Below are positions 27,862-35,318 of a DNA stretch of 64,000 nt, one piece after another. The notes beneath the pieces were generated by a model. It was not told the origin of the DNA. It made no database searches and saw only the letters and a list, made by a program, of their open reading frames with translations. The translations under genes were made by a program, and so were the position numbers. Within the stretch, counting starts at the first letter, position 1. Each line of letters begins with the position of its first letter. The DNA lies in contig JACKJG010000005.1 of assembly GCA_020638065.1 (NCBI GenBank), positions 183,440-247,439 on the forward strand. Reading direction: 5' to 3'. Source of the stretch: Hyphomicrobiaceae bacterium (lineage in GTDB: Bacteria; Pseudomonadota; Alphaproteobacteria; Rhizobiales; Devosiaceae).

Positions 27862-28307
27862 CCATTGTCTATACCCAACCGCACAAGGACGAGCCGGCGC
27901 ACGAGCCGCGCAGTCTGCCGCAATCCCTGTTGCGCGGCGCGGCGTGCAAGTGCCCCGCCTGTGGGGAAGGCAAGCTTTTCCGTTCCTATCTCAAGGTCAA
28001 CGACACCTGCCCGGCTTGCGGCGAAGACCTGAGCCAGCACCGCGCCGACGATGCGCCGCCCTACATCACCATTGTCGTTGTCGGCCACATCCTGGTCGGT
28101 CTGTTGCTGGATCTCACGATGGTCTGGCACGTCGAACCCTACGTGCTTCTCATGATCATTGCGCCGCTCGCAGTCATCCTGCCGCTCATCATGCTGCCTT
28201 CGATCAAGGGCATGGTCGTCGGCCTGCAATGGGCGCTGCGCATGCACGGGTTCGCGGGCCGCGCGGATGAGGATTTCGGCTCCTATTCCGAGCATTACGG
28301 CGAATAG
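27858..28307 (+). CDS. DUF983 family membrane protein
   Basis: 149 aa. An N-terminal zinc-ribbon-like pair CKCPACGEGKLF ... CPACGEDLSQ (residues 32-58) is followed by DDAPPYITIVVVGHILVGLLLD and a second hydrophobic segment LLMIIAPLAVILPLIML, giving two transmembrane helices. That architecture defines DUF983, whose function is unknown. The start overlaps rnr (ATGA at 27858-27861), and rnr-DUF983 adjacency is a recurring alphaproteobacterial arrangement as far as I recall. Confidence 0.9.
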   Translation: MTIVYTQPHKDEPAHEPRSLPQSLLRGAACKCPACGEGKLFRSYLKVNDTCPACGEDLSQHRADDAPPYITIVVVGHILVGLLLDLTMVWHVEPYVLLMIIAPLAVILPLIMLPSIKGMVVGLQWALRMHGFAGRADEDFGSYSEHYGE

Positions 28308-28327
28308 AGACCCGTGCCGAACCGAGC

Positions 28328-28355
28328 TTGACTTTTGAGTGTTTTTGACTAGGTT
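28328..28355 (+). promoter_or_regulatory. Candidate sigma-70-type promoter of rpmG
   Basis: TTGACT at 28328-28333 and TAGGTT at 28350-28355 with a 16-base spacer, ending 56 bases before the rpmG start. The -35 is close to consensus and the -10 is weak, so this is a moderate candidate only. Confidence 0.4.
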
Positions 28356-28411
28356 GCGCGCCAAATTCCACGTGGGCCAGGCGTCCGCGCGCTAGCTATT
28401 GGGAAAGACAA

Positions 28412-28579
28412 ATGGCCAAATCCAACACGATCAAGATTCGCATGGTCTCGAGCGAAGACACCGGCTTCTTCTATGTGACCAAGAAGAATGCCCGCACGCA
28501 GACCGAAAAGCTCACAATGCGCAAGTACGACCCGATCGCGCGCAAGCATGTCGAGTTCAAGGAAGCCAAGATCAAGTAG
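28412..28579 (+). CDS. rpmG: Ribosomal protein bL33
   Basis: 55 aa protein of the large ribosomal subunit. The sequence MAKSNTIKIRMVSSEDTGFF, then VTKKNARTQTEKLTMRKYDP, then KHVEFKEAKIK, is a textbook alphaproteobacterial L33 without the zinc-binding cysteines (C-minus form). It is a single gene between the rnr-DUF983 operon and a strong terminator. Confidence 0.95.
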   Translation: MAKSNTIKIRMVSSEDTGFFYVTKKNARTQTEKLTMRKYDPIARKHVEFKEAKIK

Positions 28580-28962
28580 TTGATCAGACAGCTTCCCGGT
28601 ATTCCGGATAAAACAAAGCCCGCTCGAAACGAGCGGGCTTTTTTGTTGAGCCTGCAACGGCATGAAATGTGGAGAGCCGGAGCAAGGAGCGCAAAACTGA
28701 AGGTGACTGGCCCGGCGCAGCTTATGAAGAGGCCACTCAAACTGCGACCGGACCAGCCTCCCTACGGACCCAGGAATTGCGGCGGACCTGAGAAAAGCCG
28801 TAGGGTGGGCCCCGCGATGAAAATCATCCTGAGGCCTTCGAGATTTCTACAGGCCGGGCTGCACAAAGCCAAAGCAAATCTGGCACTTGCAGGTGCCAAA
28901 TCAGTTTCTTAGTGAAGCATTAACCCTAACTGCTTGGATTTTAGGCGTTCGGATTTCATCCG
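28580..28962. other. 383-base intergenic stretch with inverted repeats, no gene
   Basis: Lies between rpmG and the 3' end of pleD. After the rpmG terminator I find no convincing protein gene; a 110-codon frame on the plus strand has no family look. Two inverted repeats stand out. CCCTACGG (28760-28767) pairs with CCGTAGGG (28798-28805), with an inner CAGG/CCTG stem. TGGCAC (28881-28886) pairs with GTGCCA (28893-28898); on the minus strand that one could help terminate pleD. The first could be part of a small RNA. Confidence 0.5.
28615..28645 (+). terminator. Rho-independent terminator of rpmG
   Basis: Eleven-base-pair stem AAGCCCGCTCG / CGAGCGGGCTT with an AAA loop, followed by a run of T residues. 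It sits 36 bases after the rpmG stop. Confidence 0.9.
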
Positions 28963-30333
28963 TTATGCGGCGTCGAAAACCACACGATTGCGGCCATTTT
29001 CCTTGGCGCGATAAAGCGCCACGTCTGCCCGCTTGAGCAACGTGTCCGGCGTATCGCGTTCTACATTACTGATCGCCAGCCCAACCGACACCGTAACCGC
29101 GATGCTCTGCCCGCCCCCGATGTCGAAAACCTGTTCGCCGACTGCCGAACGGATGCGTTCACCAATCGCTTCGGCTTGCGCCTGACTGATATCCGGCATC
29201 AGAACGACGAATTCCTCGCCGCCATAGCGGCAGGCCAGATCGACACCGCGGATATTGCGCTGCACGCGCGTCGCAAAATCCTTGAGGATCGTGTCGCCCA
29301 CATCATGGCCGTGCTGGTCGTTGACGCGCTTGAAATGGTCTATATCGAGCATCATGACGGCCAGTGAGCGATCCTGTTCACGCGCCTTCTCGAGCATGAT
29401 GCCCATGTGCCGGTCGAAATAGCGCCGATTGTAAAGACCTGTAAGTTCGTCCGTCACCGCCATCGCCAGAGTCGAGTTGACGCTTTCACGCAGCTCCGCA
29501 GCGTAACGCTGACGCCGGATTTGCGTGCGCACGCGCGCCACCAGTTCATGCCGCTCGAGCGGCCGATAGATGAAATCGTTGACCCCGAGATCCAGACCGC
29601 GCACCACCTTTGCCCGATCCGAGGACTCGGCCACGAGGATGATCGGCAGACCTCGGGTCTTTTCGAGCGTCCGCAATTGCGACACGACCCGCAGCGGATC
29701 GAAATCCTTTAGCGCCATGGAAACCAGAGCAACCTCGAAATCCGCCGTCGCCGCATGCATGGCGATCGAGGTCGGATCACGCATGACCGTCACTTGGTTC
29801 TCGCCCGACAGAAGATTGTAGAGCCGCTCAGCGCTCAGCGCATCATCATCGACCACCAGAACCCGGCCGTTCGCCGTTCCGATCTCGGCCATCACCAGTT
29901 CGCCGTCTTCGGCCGCCAATTGCTGGGATGTGCGGGCACGCGCCCGAAGTTCATCGGTCAGGATCTTGAGCCGCACGAGGCTTTTGACCCGCGCCAGAAG
30001 CTGAATGTCTTCGGGCGGCTTGGTCAGAAAATCGTCAGCGCCACTCTCCAGCCCCTGGACCCGGTCGCTCGGCTGGTCGAGCGCGGTGATCATGACGATG
30101 GGAATATGCTGCGTCTGCCGGTCCGATTTCAGCCGCCGGCACACCTCGAACCCGTCCATGTCTGGCATCATCACGTCGAGCAGGATGATGTCGATATCGT
30201 TTTCGTGACAGATATCGATTGCCTGCTGCCCTGAATAGGCCGGCACAACGTCGAAATATTCCGCAGTCAGCCGGGCTTCGAGCAGTTTGACATTGGTTGG
30301 AATATCGTCGACGACCAGCACGCGCGCCGTCAT
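28963..30333 (-). CDS. pleD: Two-receiver diguanylate cyclase PleD
   Basis: Makes cyclic di-GMP and controls the motile-to-sessile transition. First receiver: residues 1-125 with phospho-acceptor D53 (IILLDVMMPD). Second receiver: residues about 155-270, where the Asp position reads VALVSMALKDFD, so it is a degenerate adaptor as in Caulobacter PleD. The GGDEF domain has YGGEEF at 370-375, preceded by the inhibitory I-site RGVD five residues before it. 456 aa. It lies downstream of divK (35 bases), the conserved divK-pleD order. Confidence 0.95.
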   Translation of the reverse strand: MTARVLVVDDIPTNVKLLEARLTAEYFDVVPAYSGQQAIDICHENDIDIILLDVMMPDMDGFEVCRRLKSDRQTQHIPIVMITALDQPSDRVQGLESGADDFLTKPPEDIQLLARVKSLVRLKILTDELRARARTSQQLAAEDGELVMAEIGTANGRVLVVDDDALSAERLYNLLSGENQVTVMRDPTSIAMHAATADFEVALVSMALKDFDPLRVVSQLRTLEKTRGLPIILVAESSDRAKVVRGLDLGVNDFIYRPLERHELVARVRTQIRRQRYAAELRESVNSTLAMAVTDELTGLYNRRYFDRHMGIMLEKAREQDRSLAVMMLDIDHFKRVNDQHGHDVGDTILKDFATRVQRNIRGVDLACRYGGEEFVVLMPDISQAQAEAIGERIRSAVGEQVFDIGGGQSIAVTVSVGLAISNVERDTPDTLLKRADVALYRAKENGRNRVVFDAA

Positions 30334-30368
30334 GACTGCCCCCTACGCAGAACTAGAAAAAGGAATGG

Positions 30369-30743
30369 CTACTTCGCTGTGCCAATATAGGAGGCAATGG
30401 TTTCCAAAAAGTGAGGCACGGAAATGGGCTTGGAGATATAGTCCTCGCACCCGCCCTCGCGAATGCGTTCCTCATCGCCCTTCATAGCGAATGCAGTGAC
30501 CGCGATCACCGGGATCGACCGCAATTCGTCGTCTTCCTTCAGCCACTTGGTCACCACCAGACCCGAGACTTCCGGCAGCTGAATGTCCATCAGGATGAGG
30601 TCCGGATGATGCGCGCGTGCCAGATCGAGCGCCTCCATCCCGTTCCGGGTCTGGATCGTGTCATATCCCTGCGATTCCAGCAGATCGTGAAAGAGCTTCA
30701 TGTTGAGCTCATTGTCTTCAACGATCATCACGGTCTTACCCAT
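30369..30743 (-). CDS. divK: Single-domain response regulator DivK
   Basis: Cell-fate receiver protein of the alphaproteobacterial CtrA network. It acts through PleC/DivJ kinases and DivL. 124 aa, only a receiver domain: acidic pair in MIVEDNELNMKLF, D53 in LILMDIQLPE, Thr/Ala in AVTAFAMKGDEERI, and Lys in GCEDYISKPISVPHFLETI. The ATG at 30743 is used because the upstream frame does not resemble the family. It is followed by pleD and is divergent from the DUF3572 gene. Confidence 0.95.
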   Translation of the reverse strand: MGKTVMIVEDNELNMKLFHDLLESQGYDTIQTRNGMEALDLARAHHPDLILMDIQLPEVSGLVVTKWLKEDDELRSIPVIAVTAFAMKGDEERIREGGCEDYISKPISVPHFLETIASYIGTAK

Positions 30744-30882
30744 CTGGAACCCCTCAAGTCCAACCGGCCACCCAACGCGCCCGGCGGTCGAAATTTTAGC
30801 CCAAGCCGCTAGCATGAAAACCTTAACTTTCGTAGAATCCACCTGCAATCTGAATGGCCACAAGCAGGCGCAGCGTCTGGAC

Positions 30883-31158
30883 ATGACAAGTCAACCAACT
30901 GACATCAAAACTGAATTTTCGGAGAAAGCGTTTGAGCATTTGCTCGCGGCACCCGACGAACTAGCCCGTTTCATGCAGATTGCCGGCTATTCCCCCGACG
31001 CCCTTCGACGCGCAGTCGATTCGTCGGAACTCAAATCCGCGCTGATCGACTATTTCGCCCAGAACGAGGCCCTGCTCTTGTCCATGTGCGCCAATTCAGG
31101 GATCGATCCGAACAGGTTCATGCGCATCTGGTCACAAGACCAGATCCACGATGCGTGA
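30883..31158 (+). CDS. DUF3572 family protein
   Basis: 91 aa helical protein of an alphaproteobacterial family with no known function. Core: AFEHLLAAPDELARFMQIAGYSPDALRRAVDSSELKSALIDYFAQNEALLLSMC. ATG 30883 gives the family start; the frame is open upstream. The 3' end overlaps dinB by eight bases, so these two are co-translated, and it is divergent from divK; a divK/DUF3572/dinB grouping is frequent in this order as far as I recall. Confidence 0.85.
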   Translation: MTSQPTDIKTEFSEKAFEHLLAAPDELARFMQIAGYSPDALRRAVDSSELKSALIDYFAQNEALLLSMCANSGIDPNRFMRIWSQDQIHDA

Positions 31159-32476
31159 GACCGTGGCGGACTTGCCTCATCTTTGCAGAGACTGCCTGGC
31201 AGCTTTTTCCTCACCAGAACAGGTCAGCAACTGCCCGCAATGCGGGTCGCCGCGCATTGTCGCGCACGAGGAACTCGAAACGCTCGGCATCGCCCATATC
31301 GATTGTGATGCGTTTTATGCCAGCGTCGAAAAGCGCGACAATCCGGACCTGCGCGACAAACCGTTGATTGTGGGCGGCGGCAAGCGGGGCGTCGTCTCGA
31401 CCTGCTGCTACATTGCACGCATGAGCGGCGTGCGATCGGCCATGCCGATGGTCACGGCACTCCGCAAGTGCCCGGATGCTGTGGTTCTCAGGCCCGACAT
31501 GAAGAAATACGTCGCCATTTCGCGCCAGATTCGCGAGATGATGTTGTCACTAACGCCCGAAGTCGAACCCCTTTCCATTGACGAAGCTTTCCTCGATCTG
31601 AGGGGTACAGAAAGGCTGCACCATGCCTATCCGGCCAAGTCGCTGGCCCGGCTTGCGCTGGAAATCGAAAACAGGATCGGAGTCACTGTCTCCGTCGGTC
31701 TCTCGCACAACAAGTTTCTCGCCAAGATCGCATCGGACCTCGACAAACCGCGCGGCATGGCCCTGATCGGCGTTGAAGAGACCAGGAGTTTTCTCGCCAG
31801 ACAACCGATCTCGATCATTTTCGGTGTCGGCAAGGTCATGGCCGAACGCTTGCGCAAGGACGGACTGGTTTCCATCGGCCAACTGCAAACCATGCCGGCA
31901 AGCGACCTGATCAAGCGCTATGGCGAAATGGGTGCCCGCCTTGCACATCTGGCAAACGGCGAAGACCGGCGGCGTGTCTCCACAGACCGGGAAGCCAAGT
32001 CGATCAGCAGCGAAACGACCTTTTTCGACGACATTTCCGATGCCGGAGAATTGCAGACGATCCTGCTCAACCTCTGCGAAAAGGTAGCCGATCGCATGAA
32101 AAAGCAGAAGATCGTCGGCCACACGCTGACCCTCAAACTCAAGACGGCCGGTTTCACCACGCGGACCCGCGCACGCCATCTCGCTCTGCCCACACAACTG
32201 GCGCATGTCATTTACGAAAACGCCGCAGATCTGCTTCTGAAGGAAACCGATGGCACCAAGTATCGCCTGATTGGTGTGGGGCTTTCCGGCCTCGAATCCG
32301 CGCACGGCGAAGACCCGACTGATCTGCTCGAGCCGGCCATCGCCAAAAAAGCCGCTGCCGAGCGGGCAATGGACAGTGTCCGCGACAAATTCGGTCAAGA
32401 TGCAGTTGTCAGAGGCCGGCTTTACCGGCAAAACGGATCTGGAAAGCAACGCGATCCGGAGTCTCGCGAAAAATGA
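31151..32476 (+). CDS. dinB: DNA polymerase IV (Y-family) with N-terminal zinc ribbon
   Basis: Translesion DNA polymerase of the DinB family. A short N-terminal module has CRDC (C12, C15) and CPQC (C28, C31), a zinc-ribbon-like four-cysteine set not present in E. coli Pol IV. The palm follows: IAHIDCDAFYASVEKRDNPDL, then VEPLSIDEAFLDL with the catalytic acidic pair, then SVGLSHNKFLAKIASDLDKP, an HhH region and the little finger. 441 aa. It overlaps DUF3572 by eight bases and ridA by four. No LexA box is evident by eye. Confidence 0.93.
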   Translation: MRETVADLPHLCRDCLAAFSSPEQVSNCPQCGSPRIVAHEELETLGIAHIDCDAFYASVEKRDNPDLRDKPLIVGGGKRGVVSTCCYIARMSGVRSAMPMVTALRKCPDAVVLRPDMKKYVAISRQIREMMLSLTPEVEPLSIDEAFLDLRGTERLHHAYPAKSLARLALEIENRIGVTVSVGLSHNKFLAKIASDLDKPRGMALIGVEETRSFLARQPISIIFGVGKVMAERLRKDGLVSIGQLQTMPASDLIKRYGEMGARLAHLANGEDRRRVSTDREAKSISSETTFFDDISDAGELQTILLNLCEKVADRMKKQKIVGHTLTLKLKTAGFTTRTRARHLALPTQLAHVIYENAADLLLKETDGTKYRLIGVGLSGLESAHGEDPTDLLEPAIAKKAAAERAMDSVRDKFGQDAVVRGRLYRQNGSGKQRDPESREK

Positions 32477-32937
32477 CCTCGCCGAAGGAAAAGCTCGCCG
32501 AGCTTGGACTATCTCTTCCCGTCGCCGCATTGCCCAAAGCCAATTACGTTCCGGTGCGCCGGTCGGGAAACCAGATTTTCGTTTCTGGACAAGTCTCTGA
32601 GGACGAAAACGGAATCATCACAGGAAGACTGGGCGCTGGAATGGAACTCGAAGCCGGGGTTCAGGCCGCACAGCGGTGCGCCCTCGCAATTCTGGCGCAG
32701 ATCGAACAGAATGCCGGTGTGCCGCTCGATCACATCGCCCAGGTGACAAAGCTGGTCGTCATGGTCAATTCCGATCCCGGTTTCACCGCACAGCCGCAGG
32801 TTGCCAATGGGGCATCCGACCTCATGGTGGCCATCCTCGGAGACAGGGGACGGCACGCCCGCTCAGCGTTTGGGGTTGCCGCATTGCCGCTTGGCGCCGC
32901 GGTTGAAATCGAGGCGATCGTGGACGTTTTTGAATGA
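32473..32937 (+). CDS. RidA family protein (YjgF/UK114)
   Basis: Trimeric enamine/imine deaminase family. The sequence has AKLAELGLSLPVAALPKANYVPVRRSGNQIFVSGQVSEDENG, the family pattern around VSGQ, and QNAGVPLDHIAQVTKLVVMVNSDPGF. 154 aa belongs to the longer RidA subgroup, so canonical RidA activity (with its conserved Arg) is not certain. Overlaps dinB (ATGA at 32473-32476) and the GDPD gene (32934-32937). Confidence 0.88.
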   Translation: MTSPKEKLAELGLSLPVAALPKANYVPVRRSGNQIFVSGQVSEDENGIITGRLGAGMELEAGVQAAQRCALAILAQIEQNAGVPLDHIAQVTKLVVMVNSDPGFTAQPQVANGASDLMVAILGDRGRHARSAFGVAALPLGAAVEIEAIVDVFE

Positions 32938-33695
32938 GCGTACTCCAGCAGGTTCTCGCGCGCCCGATTGCCCATCGTGGTTTGCACAATGCCGGCGCTG
33001 GCATCATCGAGAACACCCTGCCCGCTTTCGAACGCGCCATTCAGGGCGGTTATGGAATCGAATGCGACCTTCAGATGAGTGGTGACGGCGTCCCCATCGT
33101 ATTTCACGACGAAACGCTGGATCGCCTGACCGGACAATCGGGACGGCTTTCGACCCTGAGCGCAGGGCAGATAGATCGCGTCAGCATCAAGGACAGTGCC
33201 GAGAAGGCTTCGCCCCCGAGATTCGCCGCGCTCCTCGACCTCGTTGCCGGCAAAGTCCCGCTGGTTGTTGAACTCAAACACCAGTCGCCGGGCACAAACC
33301 TTGCCTTTTCCGACGCCGCAAATGAAGTCGCCAAGAGCTATGCGGGGCCGCTGGTTTTCAAGAGCTTCAATCCCAACATTCTGGTGCACCTGCACAATGT
33401 CGCATGCCGTCAACCCGTCGGAATTATCGTCGAAGGTTTTCATGCCCCCCAATTCAGGGTGGAAATCAGTGCATGGCAACGCTTCGTGCTTCGCCACCTG
33501 CTGCACTATCCGCGTTCACGCTTCGATTTCATATCCTGCGCCCATGACGAGCTGAAACTCCCCGCCGTGCGCCTTCTGCGCCGTATGGGCAAGCCGGTAA
33601 CCACATGGACCGTCCGATCGCCAGAAGACGAGCGCAAGGCGCGCCAGCACGCCGATCAGATCGTATTCGAAGGATATCTGCCCAAAATTGGCTAG
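32934..33695 (+). CDS. Glycerophosphodiester phosphodiesterase
   Basis: Cytoplasmic enzyme that splits glycerophosphodiesters into glycerol 3-phosphate and an alcohol. Metal and catalytic residues are in PIAHRGLHNAG, IIENTLPAFERAI, GIECDLQMSGDGVPIVFHDETLDRLT. 253 aa, no signal peptide, so a cytoplasmic UgpQ-like form is likely. It lies in the dinB-ridA-GDPD-FemAB run, with overlaps on both sides. Confidence 0.92.
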   Translation: MSVLQQVLARPIAHRGLHNAGAGIIENTLPAFERAIQGGYGIECDLQMSGDGVPIVFHDETLDRLTGQSGRLSTLSAGQIDRVSIKDSAEKASPPRFAALLDLVAGKVPLVVELKHQSPGTNLAFSDAANEVAKSYAGPLVFKSFNPNILVHLHNVACRQPVGIIVEGFHAPQFRVEISAWQRFVLRHLLHYPRSRFDFISCAHDELKLPAVRLLRRMGKPVTTWTVRSPEDERKARQHADQIVFEGYLPKIG

Positions 33696-33702
33696 GTCCG
33701 AC

Positions 33703-34848
33703 ATGATTGCCAGAATGATCGAGCGCATCGACGAGATTGCGCCCGCAGACTGGGACGGCCTGCTTTCGCGCACAAACGGCGTGCCCGACAATCCCTTCTC
33801 ACGCTATGACTTCCTGTGGGCCCTGGAAGCGAGCGGGTGTGCCACCGGTGCAACGGGTTGGCAGCCCCAGCACGTTGTGATCGAACGCGAAAACAAGCTT
33901 CTCGGAGCCATGCCGCTCTATCTGAAGTCCCATTCGCAAGGCGAATATGTTTTCGATTTTGGCTGGGCCGATGCATTTGAGCGCGCGGGCGGACGCTATT
34001 ACCCAAAGCTGCAATGCGCCATTCCCTTCACGCCGGCCTCCGCCCCGAAATTCCTCACGCGCCCCGGAATGGAGGAACTGCGCCCCGAGCTCCTCGCCAC
34101 GGCCGAACAGATCGCCAGAGGCAACAATATTTCGTCTGTGCACGCCACCTTCCTGTCTGAGCCAGAACTGCAATTGGCCGAAGATCGCAATTGGCTCACG
34201 CGCCTTGACACCCAGTTTCACTGGGAAAACCAGAGCTTCGCGGACTTTGACCAGTTTCTTGAAACGCTGTCGTCGCGCAAGCGCAAAGCCATCCGTAAAG
34301 AACGCAATTCCGTTGCAGAAAGCGGTGTCAACATCGTCTGGAAACAGGGCAGCGACATCGTCGAAGCCGACTGGGATGACTTCTTCACCTTCTACATGGA
34401 CACCGGTTCGCGCAAATGGGGCCAGCCCTATCTCAACCGCGAATTCTTCTCGCTCGTTACTGAACGGATGGCTGATCAGATCGTTCTCATGTTCGCCTAC
34501 CGCAACGGATCAGCTGTTGCGGGCGCGCTGAATTTCCTCGGCAGCGACACACTTTTCGGCCGCTATTGGGGCTGCACCGAGCATGTCCCGTTCCTGCATT
34601 TCGAGCTCTGCTATTATCAGGCCATCGACTATGCCATTGCCCACAAGTTGCCCCGCGTCGAGGCCGGTGCTCAGGGCGAACACAAACTGGCGCGCGGCTA
34701 CGCACCGGCGGTCACCAGATCCGCCCATTTCATCACCCATCCCGGCCTTCGCGACGCCGTCGCCAAATATCTGGAAGCCGAACGGCGCAGCGTGTTACGC
34801 AACAACGAGATTCTCGCCGACTACGCGCCGTTCAAGAAGAACGGCTGA
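33703..34848 (+). CDS. GNAT/FemAB-like protein (peptidogalycan biosynthesis family, DUF482)
   Basis: 381 aa cytoplasmic protein of the FemAB-like acyltransferase clan. Features: PFSRYDFLWALEASGC, GAMPLYLKSHSQGEYVFDFGWADAFERAGGRYYPKLQCAIPFTP, the basic SSRKRKAIRKERN segment typical of the clan, and EAGAQGEHKLARGYAPAVTRSAHFI. ATG 33703 is eight bases after the GDPD stop; a TTG eight codon-bases earlier could also be read. The transferred group and acceptor are unknown; an aminoacyl-tRNA dependent role in envelope or wall modification would fit the fold. Confidence 0.85.
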   Translation: MIARMIERIDEIAPADWDGLLSRTNGVPDNPFSRYDFLWALEASGCATGATGWQPQHVVIERENKLLGAMPLYLKSHSQGEYVFDFGWADAFERAGGRYYPKLQCAIPFTPASAPKFLTRPGMEELRPELLATAEQIARGNNISSVHATFLSEPELQLAEDRNWLTRLDTQFHWENQSFADFDQFLETLSSRKRKAIRKERNSVAESGVNIVWKQGSDIVEADWDDFFTFYMDTGSRKWGQPYLNREFFSLVTERMADQIVLMFAYRNGSAVAGALNFLGSDTLFGRYWGCTEHVPFLHFELCYYQAIDYAIAHKLPRVEAGAQGEHKLARGYAPAVTRSAHFITHPGLRDAVAKYLEAERRSVLRNNEILADYAPFKKNG

Positions 34849-34866
34849 CTGGAACAGGAGCCCGAA

Positions 34867-35286
34867 ATGACCAGCTACGATCCCGACAATATCTTCGCCA
34901 AGATCATCGCCGGAGACATTCCTTCGGTCAAACTGTTCGAAAACGACGTTTGCATCGGCATCATGGACGTTTTTCCGCAATCGGAAGGCCATTGCCTCGT
35001 CATTCCGCGCGCACCTTCTCGCAACATCCTCGACGCAGACCCCGCGTCCCTTGCCGCGACCATTCCGCATATCCAGAACCTGGCGAAAGCCGCCAAGGCA
35101 GCGCTTGATGCCGATGGCATCCGGGTCATGCAGTTCAATGAAACGCCGTCTGGCCAGACGGTCTTTCATCTGCACTGGCACGTCATCCCGATCTTTGAAG
35201 GTAAAGCGCTTGGCGCCCATGCGGGCGGCATGGCAGATGCCGCCGAGTTGGAAGCACTGGCCGCGAAGATTCGCGCAGAGCTCTGA
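34867..35286 (+). CDS. HIT family hydrolase
   Basis: Histidine triad nucleotide hydrolase/transferase. 139 aa with DNIFAKIIAGDIPSVKLFEND at the N-terminus, HCLVIPRAPSRN, and the triad HLHWHVIP in which three His alternate with hydrophobic residues. Members hydrolyse AMP-lysine or dinucleoside polyphosphates. It is the last gene of the plus-strand run starting at DUF3572 and converges on clpA, with one terminator between them. Confidence 0.94.
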   Translation: MTSYDPDNIFAKIIAGDIPSVKLFENDVCIGIMDVFPQSEGHCLVIPRAPSRNILDADPASLAATIPHIQNLAKAAKAALDADGIRVMQFNETPSGQTVFHLHWHVIPIFEGKALGAHAGGMADAAELEALAAKIRAEL

Positions 35287-35292
35287 AACGAA

Positions 35293-35315
35293 AAGGCGGG
35301 CTATGTGCCCGCCTT
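35293..35315 (-). terminator. Terminator between the HIT gene and clpA
   Basis: Nine-base-pair stem AAGGCGGGC / GCCCGCCTT with a five-base loop. On the minus strand it is followed by TTTTCGTTTC, so it terminates clpA; on the plus strand the T run is short, giving weaker termination of the HIT gene. Confidence 0.75.
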
Positions 35316-35318
35316 GTT

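Noticed and set aside
28740..28910. Possible 6S RNA or riboswitch in the rpmG-pleD gap
   Set aside because: Inverted repeats are real, but I could not match the layout to a known RNA class, so it is reported only as unassigned structure.
28580..28912. 110-codon frame after rpmG
   Set aside because: Runs through the rpmG terminator and has a random basic composition.
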